NCBI GenBank assembly: GCA_039636795.1
Contig: CP143430.1
Span: 2,108,001 to 2,172,000 of the forward strand
Length of the DNA stretch: 64,000 nt
From: Micrococcaceae bacterium Sec5.1
GTDB taxonomy: Bacteria; Actinomycetota; Actinomycetes; Actinomycetales; Micrococcaceae
Direction: 5' to 3'
Below are positions 44,702 through 53,558 of this stretch, one piece after another (position 1 is the stretch's first letter; every line of letters begins with the position of its first letter). The notes under the pieces are model-generated. The model was given only the letters and a program-made list of their open reading frames with translations. It made no database searches and was not told the origin of the DNA. Made by a program: the position numbers and the translations under genes.

Positions 44702-45060
44702 CTACGGCGCCTCGGGATCGTCAGCGAGTATGCCCTGTGATTTGGCCCACTGGGTTAAGAGTGCGCACGAAGGGTCGTTTCGATCCCGTGAGCCGCTAAA
44801 CCAGGTATCGATACCTTCTTTTGGAGGAAGGCTCACCATATTGATGAGCGTATGCCAGTCGACCACCAAATGCCGCTTTGCGATCTTCCAAGCGCCGGCA
44901 CGGCGCTCCAAACGATCCAAGTACCGACCTCCGATGACACGATCCACACTCTGCTCGCCCTCCGAACGAATCCAAACCTGGACGTATGTCTCACCGTGGG
45001 GCGATATCGCCATCGATCTCGACCACTGAATTGGCTACATAGTGCGTGGTGCAACTGAGC
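44702..45060 (-). pseudogene. SnoaL-like gene remnant, frameshifted
   Basis: The main frame (from 45013) reads ETYVQVWIRSEG, GGRYLDRLERRAGAWKIAKR and HLVVDWH, the C-terminal half of a SnoaL-like dehydratase/isomerase fold. The preceding strand, HYVANSVVEIDGDIA, is in another frame, showing a frameshift near 45000. The N-terminal half is replaced by an ISL3-type remnant. It is the third SnoaL-like relic in 11 kb. Confidence 0.65.
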
Positions 45061-45078
45061 TAAGAGCTTCCACGGACG

Positions 45079-45628
45079 GCCGTCGCGGTTGATCATTTCC
45101 ACCTGATCTCGCTGGCCAACCAGGCCATGACCGAGACGAGGCAGAACCTCTCCCAGCAGGCAAGGGCCGCCGTGGCCGGGCCGTCGACAAGGCCTGGGCG
45201 CACCGGATGCTCCCGCTGTCCGGCGGCGACAGCAGTTGTAGGGCAGTCCGCCGGCTGGAGGAGGTGTTCGCCGCGGACGATTCGACCGGCACCGACAGGC
45301 CCTCTGGCAGGTCAAGGAACAACTCCGGGTACTGGTGCACCGGGTCCCTGGACGACGCCGCAGCAGCTAAACAAGGCTCGAGGAGCTTGTCAAGGCAACG
45401 GCGCGACCGCAAACCAGCAGGCTCTACCGCACCGTTTGCCGGTGGTGGAAAGAGATCGCGGTGCTCATCATCAGCGGCGCCACCACCGGCAAGGTCCAAG
45501 CCAACAACACCGCCATCAGGAACATCAAACGCGCGGCACGCGGCTACAGCAACCCAGCCAACTACAAATCGGTTATTCTCTTTGCGCAGGCGTTCACGCT
45601 GCGGGCATGGGCATTTAAACAGGCGTAG
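45079..45628 (+). pseudogene. ISL3-family transposase C-terminal remnant
   Basis: The plus strand reads FHLISLANQAMTETRQNLSQQ and then, in shifting frames, SLDDAAAAKQG, YRTVCRWWKEIAVLIISGAT-like text, and TGKVQANNTA / GYSNPANYKSVILF, the conserved C-terminal blocks of ISL3 transposases. Several frameshifts separate them and the N-terminal half is missing. Confidence 0.78.
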
Positions 45629-45865
45629 GTTCGTTTATTCAGGGCTGGAACTCCAGGCCTTCAAACGTGGCTTTGCCAGTCCCCCCACCTTCGTGCGGAA
45701 CGATCCTGGCCGGCATCCCGCGAAGTCTTTGAACCCAGTTCCAGACACTTCGTCAGGATCTGGCCTTGCGCCAGTCATATCGTCCAGCACCCTCCGCTCG
45801 AACGAATTCGGGGTATTGAACAGTCGTCCCTATTTCGTTCCTCAAGGAGAGTCGTCGGGAATTAC

Positions 45866-46870
45866 TCAACGCAGGCGTCGGAGTCTGGGCGCCAGATCAC
45901 GCTCGAAGTGGCCTAGAAAACGCTTCTGGTCGTGCCCTGGCGCATGGAAAACCAGGTGATTGAGCCCGGCGTCGATGTACGGCTTAATCAGCGCTACCGC
46001 CTCGTCGGGGTCCGAAGAGACGATCCAGCGTTTTGCCACCTGCTCCAGGGGGAGTGCATCGGCCGCCGCTTCCATTTCAATCGGATCTTGGATTGAATGC
46101 TTCTGCTCGGCAGTGAGGGAGAGCGGAGCCCAGAACCGCGTGTTTTCCAGGGCGGTTTTGGCATCGGGGTCATAAGAAATCTTGATCTCGATCATGCGAT
46201 CGATGTCGGCAACTGAGCGTCCGGCCTTTTCGGCACCGTCGGCGACGGCTGGCAAGAGCTTCTCGGTGTACAGGTCCATGCCCTTACCCGACGTGCAGAT
46301 GAACCCATCACCGGCTCGTCCCGCATACCGCGCAACGACCGGGCCGCCGGCGGCGACGTAGACGGGAATCCCATCACTGGGCACGTCATAAATAGACGCG
46401 CCCTTGGTCTTGTAATACTCGCCGTTGAAGTCCACTCGGTTGCCGCCCCAGAGCTCACGCATGAGGTCAACGGCTTCGCGCAGGCGAGCGAAGCGCTCCT
46501 TGAACTCGGGCCACTCGCTGTCAAAGCCGGTGGCGATCTCATTGAGCGCCTCGCCCGTGCCCACGCCGAGAAAGATTCGCCCAGGGTACAGGCAGCCCAT
46601 TGTGGCGAAGGCTTGGGCGATGACAGCAGGGTTGTAGCGGAACGTCGGCGTCATGACCGATGTTCCGATCTGAATACGCGTCGTTCGTTCGCCGACAGCC
46701 GTCATCCAGGCGATCGAGAATGGGGCATGGCCGCCCGTGTGCCTCCAAGGTTGGAAGTGATCACTCACGGTGACACTGTCGAGCCCATGTTCTTCCGCCA
46801 TGACTCCCAGCTCGACCAGTTCACGGGGCGCAAACTGCTCTGCGGATGCCTTCAATCCCAATTTCAACAA
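45866..46870 (-). CDS. fgd: F420-dependent glucose-6-phosphate dehydrogenase
   Basis: 334 residues from TTG 46870 (TTG 46867 also possible), with GGAGG just upstream. It resembles mycobacterial FGD along its whole length rather than generic luciferase-like enzymes: [16 protein letters not shown] contains the catalytic His38 and Trp42, VGTGEALNE holds Glu107, equivalent to FGD1 His40, Trp44 and Glu109. The substrate and F420 blocks [13 protein letters not shown] and [18 protein letters not shown] are conserved. It oxidises glucose-6-phosphate and reduces F420 to F420H2. Together with the F420 island at 34-42 kb it gives the element both synthesis and reduction of the cofactor. The neighbouring DNA is IS debris. 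Confidence 0.93.
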   Translation of the reverse strand: MLKLGLKASAEQFAPRELVELGVMAEEHGLDSVTVSDHFQPWRHTGGHAPFSIAWMTAVGERTTRIQIGTSVMTPTFRYNPAVIAQAFATMGCLYPGRIFLGVGTGEALNEIATGFDSEWPEFKERFARLREAVDLMRELWGGNRVDFNGEYYKTKGASIYDVPSDGIPVYVAAGGPVVARYAGRAGDGFICTSGKGMDLYTEKLLPAVADGAEKAGRSVADIDRMIEIKISYDPDAKTALENTRFWAPLSLTAEQKHSIQDPIEMEAAADALPLEQVAKRWIVSSDPDEAVALIKPYIDAGLNHLVFHAPGHDQKRFLGHFERDLAPRLRRLR

Positions 46871-47190
46871 GGTGCCTCCAGTTTGATGTATGTTGCGGGC
46901 CTAACGTCGGCATGGCGATGGGCGACCAACCGTCGGCCGGCCGCGATCTCAGGTTTGTTCGCCTTCGCCGCGGTGCTGGACCCGGAGATGGCGGCATAAA
47001 CCCAAGACTCAACCAAAGCCTCAGCCACGAACCGAGGTGTTTCATCTGGTCTCCCAGCTCCGACGGATACTTCAATGTTGCTGGTATCAGTTCTCAACCT
47101 TTCGCGTGAGCAACAGCCTGCACGTCATGTCAGGTGTCAAGCAGCCAGTCGTGTGGCGAGCCAGCGCGACTCGTCGCAGAGGCGGAGAGT
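46871..47190. other. 320-bp gap between fgd and the crotonase gene
   Basis: A minus-strand frame (46864-47097) is protein-like in part (RFVAEALVESWVYAAISGSS) but has no recognised family and overlaps the fgd start. I see no other feature; the fgd promoter should be here. Confidence 0.35.
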
Positions 47191-47991
47191 TCAGAGTCCA
47201 GTGAAGTCCGGTTCACGTCCATTCGCGAAGGCATTGATCGCTTCCGCGTGGGACGAGCTTCTCATGGTAACGATCTCGTAGGCGATCGATGCGTCCAACG
47301 CTGCGTTGGCGATTTGCTTGAGCCCGATGTTCGTCGCAACCTTCGTCCACCGGATGGCGTCCTGCGGGCCGGCGACGAGCCGGTCGGCCATCGCGTCGAC
47401 CGCAGCGTCCAGTGCATCCCTAGCGACGGCGTGATTGACCAAACCAATCGAGGCGGCCTGGGCGGCCGGGATCATCTCGCCGGTCATCAGGTATTCCTTT
47501 GCGCGGTTGTATCCGATCAGCTGCGGCCAGATGATGGCCCCGCCATCACCGGCCACGACGCCTGCCGCAACATGGGGGTCGCCGATTCGAGTGTCGTCGG
47601 CGATGAACGAGATGTCGCAGAAGAGGGCGAGCGTCGCCCCCAATCCGATCGCTACTCCGTTGATCTTCGCAATTACCGGCTTTTCCAGATCGAGCAGACC
47701 GTTGATGATGCGCTTGCCTGTCGTCGCGTTCAGATAGTGGCCCGACGATCCATACGAAATCGAGTGCGCCGCCATTGCCTTAAGGTCCCCACCCGCGCAG
47801 AACGCCTTGCCGGCTCCCGTAAGCACGACAACGGACGTCTGTTCATCCTTCGCAATATCATAAAAGACATCACCGAGCTCCTCGTGCAAATCATTATCGA
47901 TGGCGTTGTAGTGCGCTGGTCGATTGAGCATGACCGTCAAGACGGCACCTCGACGTGCGATTGACAAATTCTCGTAACGTCCATAGTCCAC
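47191..47991 (-). CDS. Enoyl-CoA hydratase/isomerase family protein
   Basis: 266 residues from GTG 47991. Crotonase fold: VLTVMLNRPAHYNAID, oxyanion-hole strands VVLTGAGKAFCAGGDLKAM and KINGVAIGLGATLALFCD, then GDPHVAAGVVAGDGGAIIWP. In the last block the Glu of typical hydratases is replaced by Asp/His-like residues (GDPHVAAGV), as in isomerase or hydrolase members. It acts on a CoA ester in the degradation pathway. An AGACGAA motif lies just upstream (48008-48014), also seen upstream of two other operons in this half. The second crotonase at 53559 has the same GDGG-IWP block and is a likely paralogue. Confidence 0.9.
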   Translation of the reverse strand: MDYGRYENLSIARRGAVLTVMLNRPAHYNAIDNDLHEELGDVFYDIAKDEQTSVVVLTGAGKAFCAGGDLKAMAAHSISYGSSGHYLNATTGKRIINGLLDLEKPVIAKINGVAIGLGATLALFCDISFIADDTRIGDPHVAAGVVAGDGGAIIWPQLIGYNRAKEYLMTGEMIPAAQAASIGLVNHAVARDALDAAVDAMADRLVAGPQDAIRWTKVATNIGLKQIANAALDASIAYEIVTMRSSSHAEAINAFANGREPDFTGL

Positions 47992-48034
47992 GCGTCGACA
48001 ATATCAGACGAATGTCGTTCAGTAAACAGCGAGC

Positions 48035-48316
48035 ATGAAACAGGAGCAGGAACAGGTCCGGAGTGAGGTTGGCCAACGCTCCTTGAGTTCTAGCGGTCGA
48101 CTCTTCTATGTGGTTCTGGACCGGACGGGCACTCTCGCCGCGGCGGCCGATGATCTGGGATTGAACATCAGCAGGGTCAGGATGACTCATGGCGGCGAAA
48201 CCCGCCAGTACGTGGAGAAGCGACGTGCCGAAGGTCGCACGGACAAGGGAATTCGTGCTTGTATCAAACGCTATCTGGCCCGTCGCCTCTACCGCACGCT
48301 CAGGGAGGAACGGTAG
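48035..48316 (+). pseudogene. Mosaic ORF with transposase-like ends
   Basis: 93 codons. The first half (GRLFYVVLDRTGTLAAAADD) looks like a helix-turn-helix start of a transposase or a phage-type regulator. The end (KGIRACIKRYLARRLYRTL) resembles the C-terminal IS110 motif with a Lys-Arg-Tyr core. No single family covers both, so it is probably a fusion of remnants rather than a gene. Confidence 0.35.
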
Positions 48317-48463
48317 ATGCGACGAAGGCGGCTTGACAGACATAGAAGAGTCAACCCCTGGAATTCAGCTATCGTTACAAAATCTCGCACGCCTATACTC
48401 TATTGCCGGACCAGGGCGACAGCACTCCCAGCCGCGTCGTGCTAGGTAGCGCGGCGAACAGAT

Positions 48464-48673
48464 GTGCGCCGCAGGCTGCGTGAGATCGAGCACGCAAGCG
48501 AGCGCGCATGCGGAGTATTGAGAAAGGTCGCTTCTCGCGATCCTCAAGCCGACAATCGCATCATCAGTGCGGCCATCGACGTGTTCGCTTCGCGCGGATG
48601 GTCAGGCGTCACGCTCGACCGGGTGGCGAACGCTGGCAAGGGTTCAGGCCATCTGTGTTGGGAGAGCAAGACC
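48464..48673 (+). pseudogene. TetR-family regulator, 5' part interrupted by IS630-like insertion
   Basis: Encodes a TetR helix-turn-helix: ADNRIISAAIDVFASRGWSG, VTLDRVANAGKGSGHLCWES. The family consensus at the recognition helix is close to VGKGTIYLYWES. It stops where the IS630-like element begins. The continuation (LLTAALEHEVPFVADS) resumes at 53080 beyond the insertion. Joining the two parts leaves an in-frame TAG at the junction, so the gene had either decayed before or the target duplication created it. Its lost regulon is probably the neighbouring CoA-ester cluster. Confidence 0.78.
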
Positions 48674-48685
48674 TAGTGGTGTGTC

Positions 48686-49249
48686 TCAGTTCTGTTTGAT
48701 GGTTTCGAGGGCGAGGCGGCCGCGGGCGACTTTTTTGAGGATCGAGTCTGCGGTCGCGGTCCAGACCAGGGGTTTGGGCTCGGTGTTATGCGCGGCGAGG
48801 TAGTCCTCGATTTTGGTGATCAGGTCGGGTACGGAATGGAACGCCCCGCGGCGCAGGGCCTTCTCGTTCAGTTCGCGGAACCAGCGCTCGACCAGGTTCA
48901 GCCATGAGGACGACGTGGGCGTGAAATGCAGCTGGAACCGGGGGATTTTTCGCCAGCCACGCCTTCGCGTCCGGGTGCTTGTGGGTGGCATAGTTGTCCG
49001 GGATCAGGTGGACATCCGGCCCGTGCGGGACTTCCTTGTTGATGGTCTTTGAGGAACACCAGGAATTCCTCGTGCCGGTGCTTGGGCAGGCAGGAACCGA
49101 TGACTTTTCCTGTTGCCACGTCCAGGGCCGCGAACAGAGTCGTCGTGCCGTTGCGTTTGTAGTCATGCGTCATCGTTGCCGCCCGGCCCTTCGTCATCGG
49201 CAGGGACGGCTGGGTGCGGTCCAGCGCTTGGATGGAGGACTTTTCATCT
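48686..49249 (-). pseudogene. IS630-like transposase, C-terminal part
   Basis: Catalytic half of an IS630 DDE transposase: [54 protein letters not shown] (second catalytic Asp), then [18 protein letters not shown] with the Glu. A frameshift near 49010-48990 separates the last blocks from the others. It is cut off at the 5' side by the RIT element at 49247; the N-terminal part lies at 52664-53030. Confidence 0.85.
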
Positions 49250-49330
49250 GATGTGAAGTCATCGGTTATGTGAAGTTTCTGGCGTCTGGGGTGGTGAGCG
49301 GCTCGAGAGGGGCTGCCTTCTTCGCATAAC
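49247..49330 (+). repeat. RIT left terminal inverted repeat
   Basis: 57 bp identical to the reverse complement of 52580-52636, then 13 variable bases and a shared CTTCTTCGCATAAC. It contains TTATGTGAAG and TTCGCATAA boxes, likely recombinase-binding sites. Confidence 0.85.
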
Positions 49331-49380
49331 CGAGGTGTCCTTGATTGGTCATGGTATTCAATCAAGGAGGTTGATCGTTG

Positions 49381-50577
49381 ATGTCTGACGTTAGTGAGTT
49401 AAAGGCCCAAGCGGCCGCGTTCATGGTGCAGGCCGGCTACTCGCCCGGCTCCCGCGCCAGCTACGAGCGCGTGTGGGATCAGTTCGGGGAGTACTGCGCC
49501 GAAAGCGGGATTCGACATCCGGGTCGGCAGACCGCTGCTCGGTTCTGCGTGGCTGCCGGCGCGGATGGGGTTGAGCAGTGGCAGGTGTTCAGCCGCCGGG
49601 CTGTGGGCTGCTTGTTCGATGTGGCAGAGACGGGCCGGTTCGCGTTGCGCGTAGGGTCCGGGAGGATTCGGGTACCCGTGGTTTTCACGTCGGAATACGA
49701 GGTGTATGCGGCGTCACTGGCGGGGCGCGGGCTGGCCGAGGCGACCGTGCGAGGCAAGACCGGGATGCTGCGCCAGTTCTTGGCGTTCCTGGCCGGTTCG
49801 GGGGTGCAAGAGATGGAATTGCTCAGAGCCATGGACGTGTCCGATTATGTTCGCTCGTTGGCGTCAATGGCCGCTTCCAGCCGTGCGGGCCAATTGTATT
49901 TCCTGCGTGAGTATCTGCGGTTCGCAGTGCGCCAGCACGGCGCTGATCCTGCCCTGGGCGTCATGTTCCCGGTGATCGTCACCGACAAGGACGCGGTCCT
50001 GCCTTCGGTCTACCGGCGGGGCGAGGTCGCCGGGGCCTTGGCGGAGGCCGGGAACGCGTCCGAGTCACCGCTGCGGGACAGGGTGGTGATGCTGCTCGCC
50101 TCGCTGCTGGGGATGCGATCGGGCGACATCAAGGGACTGCGGTTCGACCAGATCGACTGGGCGAACCGGCGGCTGTCCTTGATCCAGCATAAGAGCGGCC
50201 GGCGGCTCGACCTGCCACTTCCGGAGGAATGCGCGCTGGCGATCATCGACTATTGGAAGAACGAGCGCCGGCCGGTCGAGGATCCGCACCTGCTGGTGCG
50301 CCAAAGAGCCCCGCACCAACCGCCCACGGCGGGCAACCACTTTCACCAGGTGGTTGCCGGGTGCTTCGACCGTGCTGGGGTCGACACAGCTGGCAGGCAC
50401 CGTGGCCTGCACTCATTGCGGCATTCTGTCGCGGTCGGGATGCTCGAGGCGGGGACACCTTATCCGGTGATCGGCGCTGTGCTGGGCCATGCCGATGCGA
50501 ACACCACTCGCAGATATCTCAGGGTTAACGTCGCCGACCTTCGCCCGTTGGCGTTGGAGGTGCCCAATGGCCGTTGA
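49381..50577 (+). CDS. ritA: RIT tyrosine recombinase A
   Basis: 398 residues. ATG 49381 lies 10 nt after AGGAGG; TTG 49378 is also possible. It has an N-terminal SAM-like/core-binding region and a C-terminal tyrosine-recombinase catalytic domain: Arg I in [31 protein letters not shown] (HxxR), [14 protein letters not shown] with the nucleophilic Tyr. It is longer than XerC/D because of an N-terminal extension, as in RitA and Tn554 TnpA-like proteins. It overlaps ritB by 11 bp. All three recombinases are probably needed together for transposition. Confidence 0.88.
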   Translation: MSDVSELKAQAAAFMVQAGYSPGSRASYERVWDQFGEYCAESGIRHPGRQTAARFCVAAGADGVEQWQVFSRRAVGCLFDVAETGRFALRVGSGRIRVPVVFTSEYEVYAASLAGRGLAEATVRGKTGMLRQFLAFLAGSGVQEMELLRAMDVSDYVRSLASMAASSRAGQLYFLREYLRFAVRQHGADPALGVMFPVIVTDKDAVLPSVYRRGEVAGALAEAGNASESPLRDRVVMLLASLLGMRSGDIKGLRFDQIDWANRRLSLIQHKSGRRLDLPLPEECALAIIDYWKNERRPVEDPHLLVRQRAPHQPPTAGNHFHQVVAGCFDRAGVDTAGRHRGLHSLRHSVAVGMLEAGTPYPVIGAVLGHADANTTRRYLRVNVADLRPLALEVPNGR

Positions 50578-51544
50578 AATCATTCCCGACGGTGCGTTCC
50601 CAGAGTTGTTCAGCGGGTTCGTCGAGTACAAGAGGAACCTGGGCTACGTCTATCCGAAAAGCCGCCTCCACCTCGTCAGGCGCCTGTCGAGATTCCTCGC
50701 CGGGCGCGATGGAGACGAGCGGGTGCTGACCAGGGACGCGGTCGAGGCCTTCGTCCGGCCGGGCGATGGAGAGTCCACTGGGTCGGTCGCGGGCCGGCGC
50801 GGTATCGTCCGTCAGTTCGCCTTGTTCCTGCGGTGGAAGGGAATCGAGGCATGGGTGCTGCCGGACCGATTGCGGCCGCGCCAATCCAGCGCGTTCATTC
50901 CCAGGATCATCACGGCTGACGAGATGGCCCGGATCATCGCCTGCGCCGACGCTCGTCCCGCGTCGCGGTGCGGACTGCAAACCCAACCGGTCTACGCGAT
51001 GGTTGTCCGCTTGCTGTGGTGCTGCGGGTTGCGGATCGGCGAGGCGCTGTCTCTGCGGATCGGCGACGTGGACCTGGCCGATGCCGTCATCACCGTCCAC
51101 AAAGCGAAGCACAACCGAACCAGGTTGGTGCCGATGTCCGAGTCTTTGGCGGCATACGCCCGCCGCTACGTGGTTGCTGTCGGCCTTATCCCCGAAGATC
51201 GGGGGGCGTGGTTCTTCCCCTCCCCACGAGGCGGGCGCTACAACCCGGGCTCGGTCACCGCGCACATTCAGGGGTTGATGCTCCAAGCGGACGTCACTAC
51301 CGCCTCGGGTCGTGCTCCGCGTGCCCATGACCTGAGGCATTCGTATGCGGTGGCCTGCCTGGGGAAGATGCAGGCCTCCGGGGTGGACGTTTACGCAGCA
51401 CTGCCTTTGCTGGCGACCTATATGGGACACGCCGACATCGTCTCAGCCGAGTATTACCTGCGCCTCGACCCGTCAGCCTGGGGCAGCATCGATCAGGTCA
51501 TGGAAGGCGCCTACGCGGGCGTATTCCCCAACGAGGAGGTGTGA
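50567..51544 (+). CDS. ritB: RIT tyrosine recombinase B
   Basis: 325 residues from ATG 50567, overlapping ritA. The catalytic domain is intact: Arg I in CCGLRIGEALSLRIGDV, HDLRHSYAVACL, GHADIVSAEYYLRL with the Tyr. The N-terminal core-binding region begins FSGFVEYKRNLGYVYPKS. It ends 1 bp before the ritC start after GAGGAGGT, so the three genes form one transcript. Function: DNA strand exchange at the inverted-repeat ends. Confidence 0.9.
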   Translation: MAVEIIPDGAFPELFSGFVEYKRNLGYVYPKSRLHLVRRLSRFLAGRDGDERVLTRDAVEAFVRPGDGESTGSVAGRRGIVRQFALFLRWKGIEAWVLPDRLRPRQSSAFIPRIITADEMARIIACADARPASRCGLQTQPVYAMVVRLLWCCGLRIGEALSLRIGDVDLADAVITVHKAKHNRTRLVPMSESLAAYARRYVVAVGLIPEDRGAWFFPSPRGGRYNPGSVTAHIQGLMLQADVTTASGRAPRAHDLRHSYAVACLGKMQASGVDVYAALPLLATYMGHADIVSAEYYLRLDPSAWGSIDQVMEGAYAGVFPNEEV

Positions 51545-51545
51545 G

Positions 51546-52544
51546 ATGGCTGCCGCCCGCCCTTTCGCCGACATGCTGGCCCGGTTCCTCACCGTCCACC
51601 TCCCCGTCACCCGGGACTGTTCCAGGAACACCATCTCCGCCTATCGGGACGCGTTCACGCTGTTCCTGCGGTTCATGGAAGACCGGTTGGCGACCTCACC
51701 GGACAGGGTCTCCTTCACAGACTTCACCACGCCGAACGTGGCGGCCTTCCTCGATTGGCTGCGCACCGACAGGGGCTGCTCCGCCGCCACCGCCAACCAG
51801 CGCCTGGCGGCGTTGAAATCGTTCTTCCGATACGTTCAAACCGAAGCCCCCGAGCAAATCGCACAGGCCCAACAAGTCTTCAGCCTCAAAGCCGCCCAAG
51901 CTCCCGAGCCCGCCATCGACTACCTGCCCCTGGAAGCGATCGGGCTGCTGCTGGAGCACGCCAAACGTCGCGGACCGCGCGACCTGGCGCTGCTGACGAC
52001 CCTTTACGACACCGCGGCCAGAGTCCAAGAAGCCTGCGACCTGTCACTTGCCGACCTTCATCTCGACAAACCCGCCAGCGCGACTCTCACCGGAAAGGGC
52101 CGCAAAACCAGGGTCGTTCCACTGACACCGCAGGCCGCCGTGATCCTTGCCCAGCACGTCGGCACACTGCCTCAAGACTCCTCCGGTCCGGTGTTTGCCA
52201 ACAGAGCCAATCAACGGCTGGGACGCGCCGGCGCCGCTTACATACTCTCCAAAAGCGCCCAAGCCGCACACGCCGACCGTCCCGAACTCGTCCCCACGAC
52301 TGTTTCGCCCCACGTGCTGCGCCATTCGAAGGCCATGCATCTACTGGAAAACGGCGTCAATCTGATCTACATCCGCGACATACTCGGCCACGCCTCCGTC
52401 ATCACCACCGAGATCTACGCCAAAGCCAGCCCGGAAATGAAACGCCAAGCCATCGAAGCAGCCGCCGCCAACGTACTCGGAACAAGCAACTACGACCAGA
52501 CCGCCCGGCAGGATCTGCTGGCCTGGCTCCGCCAAGCGATCTGA
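51546..52544 (+). CDS. ritC: RIT tyrosine recombinase C
   Basis: 332 residues from ATG 51546 with GAGGAGGT upstream; the frame upstream lies inside ritB and is not used. Core-binding domain: FLTVHLPVTRDCSRNTISAY, FLDWLRTDRGCSAATANQRL. Catalytic domain: TAARVQEACDLSLADL (Arg I), SPHVLRHSKAMHLLENG, GHASVITTEIYAKA with the Tyr. The closest style is XerD-like integrases with the ritC/TnpC order. The right inverted repeat starts 9 bp after the stop. Confidence 0.9.
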   Translation: MAAARPFADMLARFLTVHLPVTRDCSRNTISAYRDAFTLFLRFMEDRLATSPDRVSFTDFTTPNVAAFLDWLRTDRGCSAATANQRLAALKSFFRYVQTEAPEQIAQAQQVFSLKAAQAPEPAIDYLPLEAIGLLLEHAKRRGPRDLALLTTLYDTAARVQEACDLSLADLHLDKPASATLTGKGRKTRVVPLTPQAAVILAQHVGTLPQDSSGPVFANRANQRLGRAGAAYILSKSAQAAHADRPELVPTTVSPHVLRHSKAMHLLENGVNLIYIRDILGHASVITTEIYAKASPEMKRQAIEAAAANVLGTSNYDQTARQDLLAWLRQAI

Positions 52545-52552
52545 ACCCACCC

Positions 52553-52636
52553 GTTATGCGAAGAAGTCAGCGCCCGTCAAGCCGCTCACCACCCCAGACG
52601 CCAGAAACTTCACATAACCGATGACTTCACATCAGA
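52553..52636 (-). repeat. RIT right terminal inverted repeat
   Basis: Inverted copy of 49247-49330 (57 identical bases, 13 variable, 14 identical). It touches the palindrome at 52635-52666, which has no counterpart at the left end. Confidence 0.85.
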
Positions 52637-52666
52637 CGAGTTATGCGAACCTTCGCATAACTCGTC
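52635..52666. repeat. Perfect palindrome at the RIT right boundary
   Basis: Arms GACGAGTTATGCGAA (52635-52649) and its exact reverse complement (52652-52666) around CC. The TTATGCGAA box also occurs inside both terminal repeats. The outer GACGA matches the interrupted transposase sequence, so this could be a recombinase core site or the scar of a second insertion. Confidence 0.75.
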
Positions 52667-53030
52667 CATGCACAGCACCACCGCCTTCTCTGGCGGGTTC
52701 AAATACAGTCCGACGACGTCAATGAGTTTTTCCTCAAACCGCGGATCATTGGAGAGCTTGAAGGTATCCACCAGATGCGGCTTCAAACCCCTGGCCGCCC
52801 ACCTCCGCGGCCATCGTCCGCACCGACCAGTGCGTCTGCCCTTCAGGCCTGGAATTGCGCGTTAAATCAACAGTCTCATCGATCTTGGACTGTGGAATGA
52901 CCGGCTTACGGCCCCGCCCCGGACGAACCTCTCCCAGATAAGCGAGGCCATCTTCCGCGAAGCGGGCACGCCAGGGCCTGACTGTCGCCGGGCTCACACC
53001 AACCACCAAAGCAGGAGCACGATTCGACAT
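52664..53030 (-). pseudogene. IS630-like transposase, N-terminal part
   Basis: From ATG 53030: GVSPATVRPWRARFAEDGLA (helix-turn-helix), LGEVRPGRGRKPVIP, then after a frame change [20 protein letters not shown] and VVLCMDE, where the RIT element interrupts it. It belongs with 48686-49249. The N-terminus is shorter than usual in the family. Confidence 0.82.
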
Positions 53031-53079
53031 ACATCAATATTAACAGCCGACATCTAGCTAGTTTGGAGACACGCCACTA

Positions 53080-53519
53080 GTTGCTAACCGCGGCACTGGA
53101 GCATGAGGTTCCCTTCGTCGCTGACAGTCCCGACAGCGGATCCTACGCGGGCGACGTCGAAGTGCTGGCGCGGGCAACTGCCGTCACGTACGCCGGCACG
53201 CGTGGTCGCGCATTTCTTCGCGTGTTGGCGGAGCTGACTCGAGACCCGGGGTTCGCGTCCTCCACCGCCTTCCGCATGGAGCAGTTGGCAGTGGTCCGTC
53301 GTGCCAAAGCATGTGGGGGAGCTTCCGGAAGGAATCCCGGTCACCCTTCCGCTCGACGCCTCTCGGGGGTGATCCTGATGCACGTGCTTCCGGCGCCGAA
53401 GCACGCTATTTACCCCCGCGCTCGACGTGTTCATCAGGAACGCCGTGACACTCGTGCTCGTGTCGACGGCAGATCCCTCGATCGAATGGATTACAGAAGA
53501 AGCGACGGTGGCTGTCTGA
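53080..53519 (+). pseudogene. TetR-family regulator, 3' part
   Basis: Continues the regulator broken at 48673: LLTAALEHEVPFVADSPDSG, GRAFLRVLAELTRDPGFAS and EQLAVVRRA are in the first frame. HVGELPEGIPVTLPLDA and SGVILMHVL follow after frameshifts near 53310 and 53365, and the end DVFIRNAVTLVLVSTAD ... WITEEATVAV closes at TGA 53517-53519. So besides the insertion the ligand-binding domain has at least two frameshifts; the regulator is dead. Confidence 0.75.
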
Positions 53520-53558
53520 CCGGAGCTTTCGGGTCAGCGCTGCGGACTTACCGTGGCC

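Larger units (their letters stand above)
49247..52666 (+). mobile_element. Recombinase-in-trio (RIT) element
   Basis: Three overlapping tyrosine-recombinase genes are flanked by long inverted repeats: 49247-49330 and 52553-52636 match over 57 bp without mismatch, then after a 13-bp variable stretch over 14 bp (CTTCTTCGCATAAC). The right side also has a perfect palindrome at 52635-52666. It is inserted in the IS630 transposase gene within the MDE codons. Gene order, overlaps and repeats match the described RIT elements. Confidence 0.85.
48674..53079. mobile_element. IS630-like element carrying an inserted RIT element
   Basis: The ends are inverted repeats: TAGTGGTGTGTCTC on the left (48674-48687) and, inverted, TAGTGGCGTGTCTC on the right (53066-53079). 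Both lie in CTAG, consistent with the TA target duplication of the IS630 family. The transposase gene on the minus strand is split by the RIT element. The whole composite interrupts a tetR gene. Confidence 0.8.
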
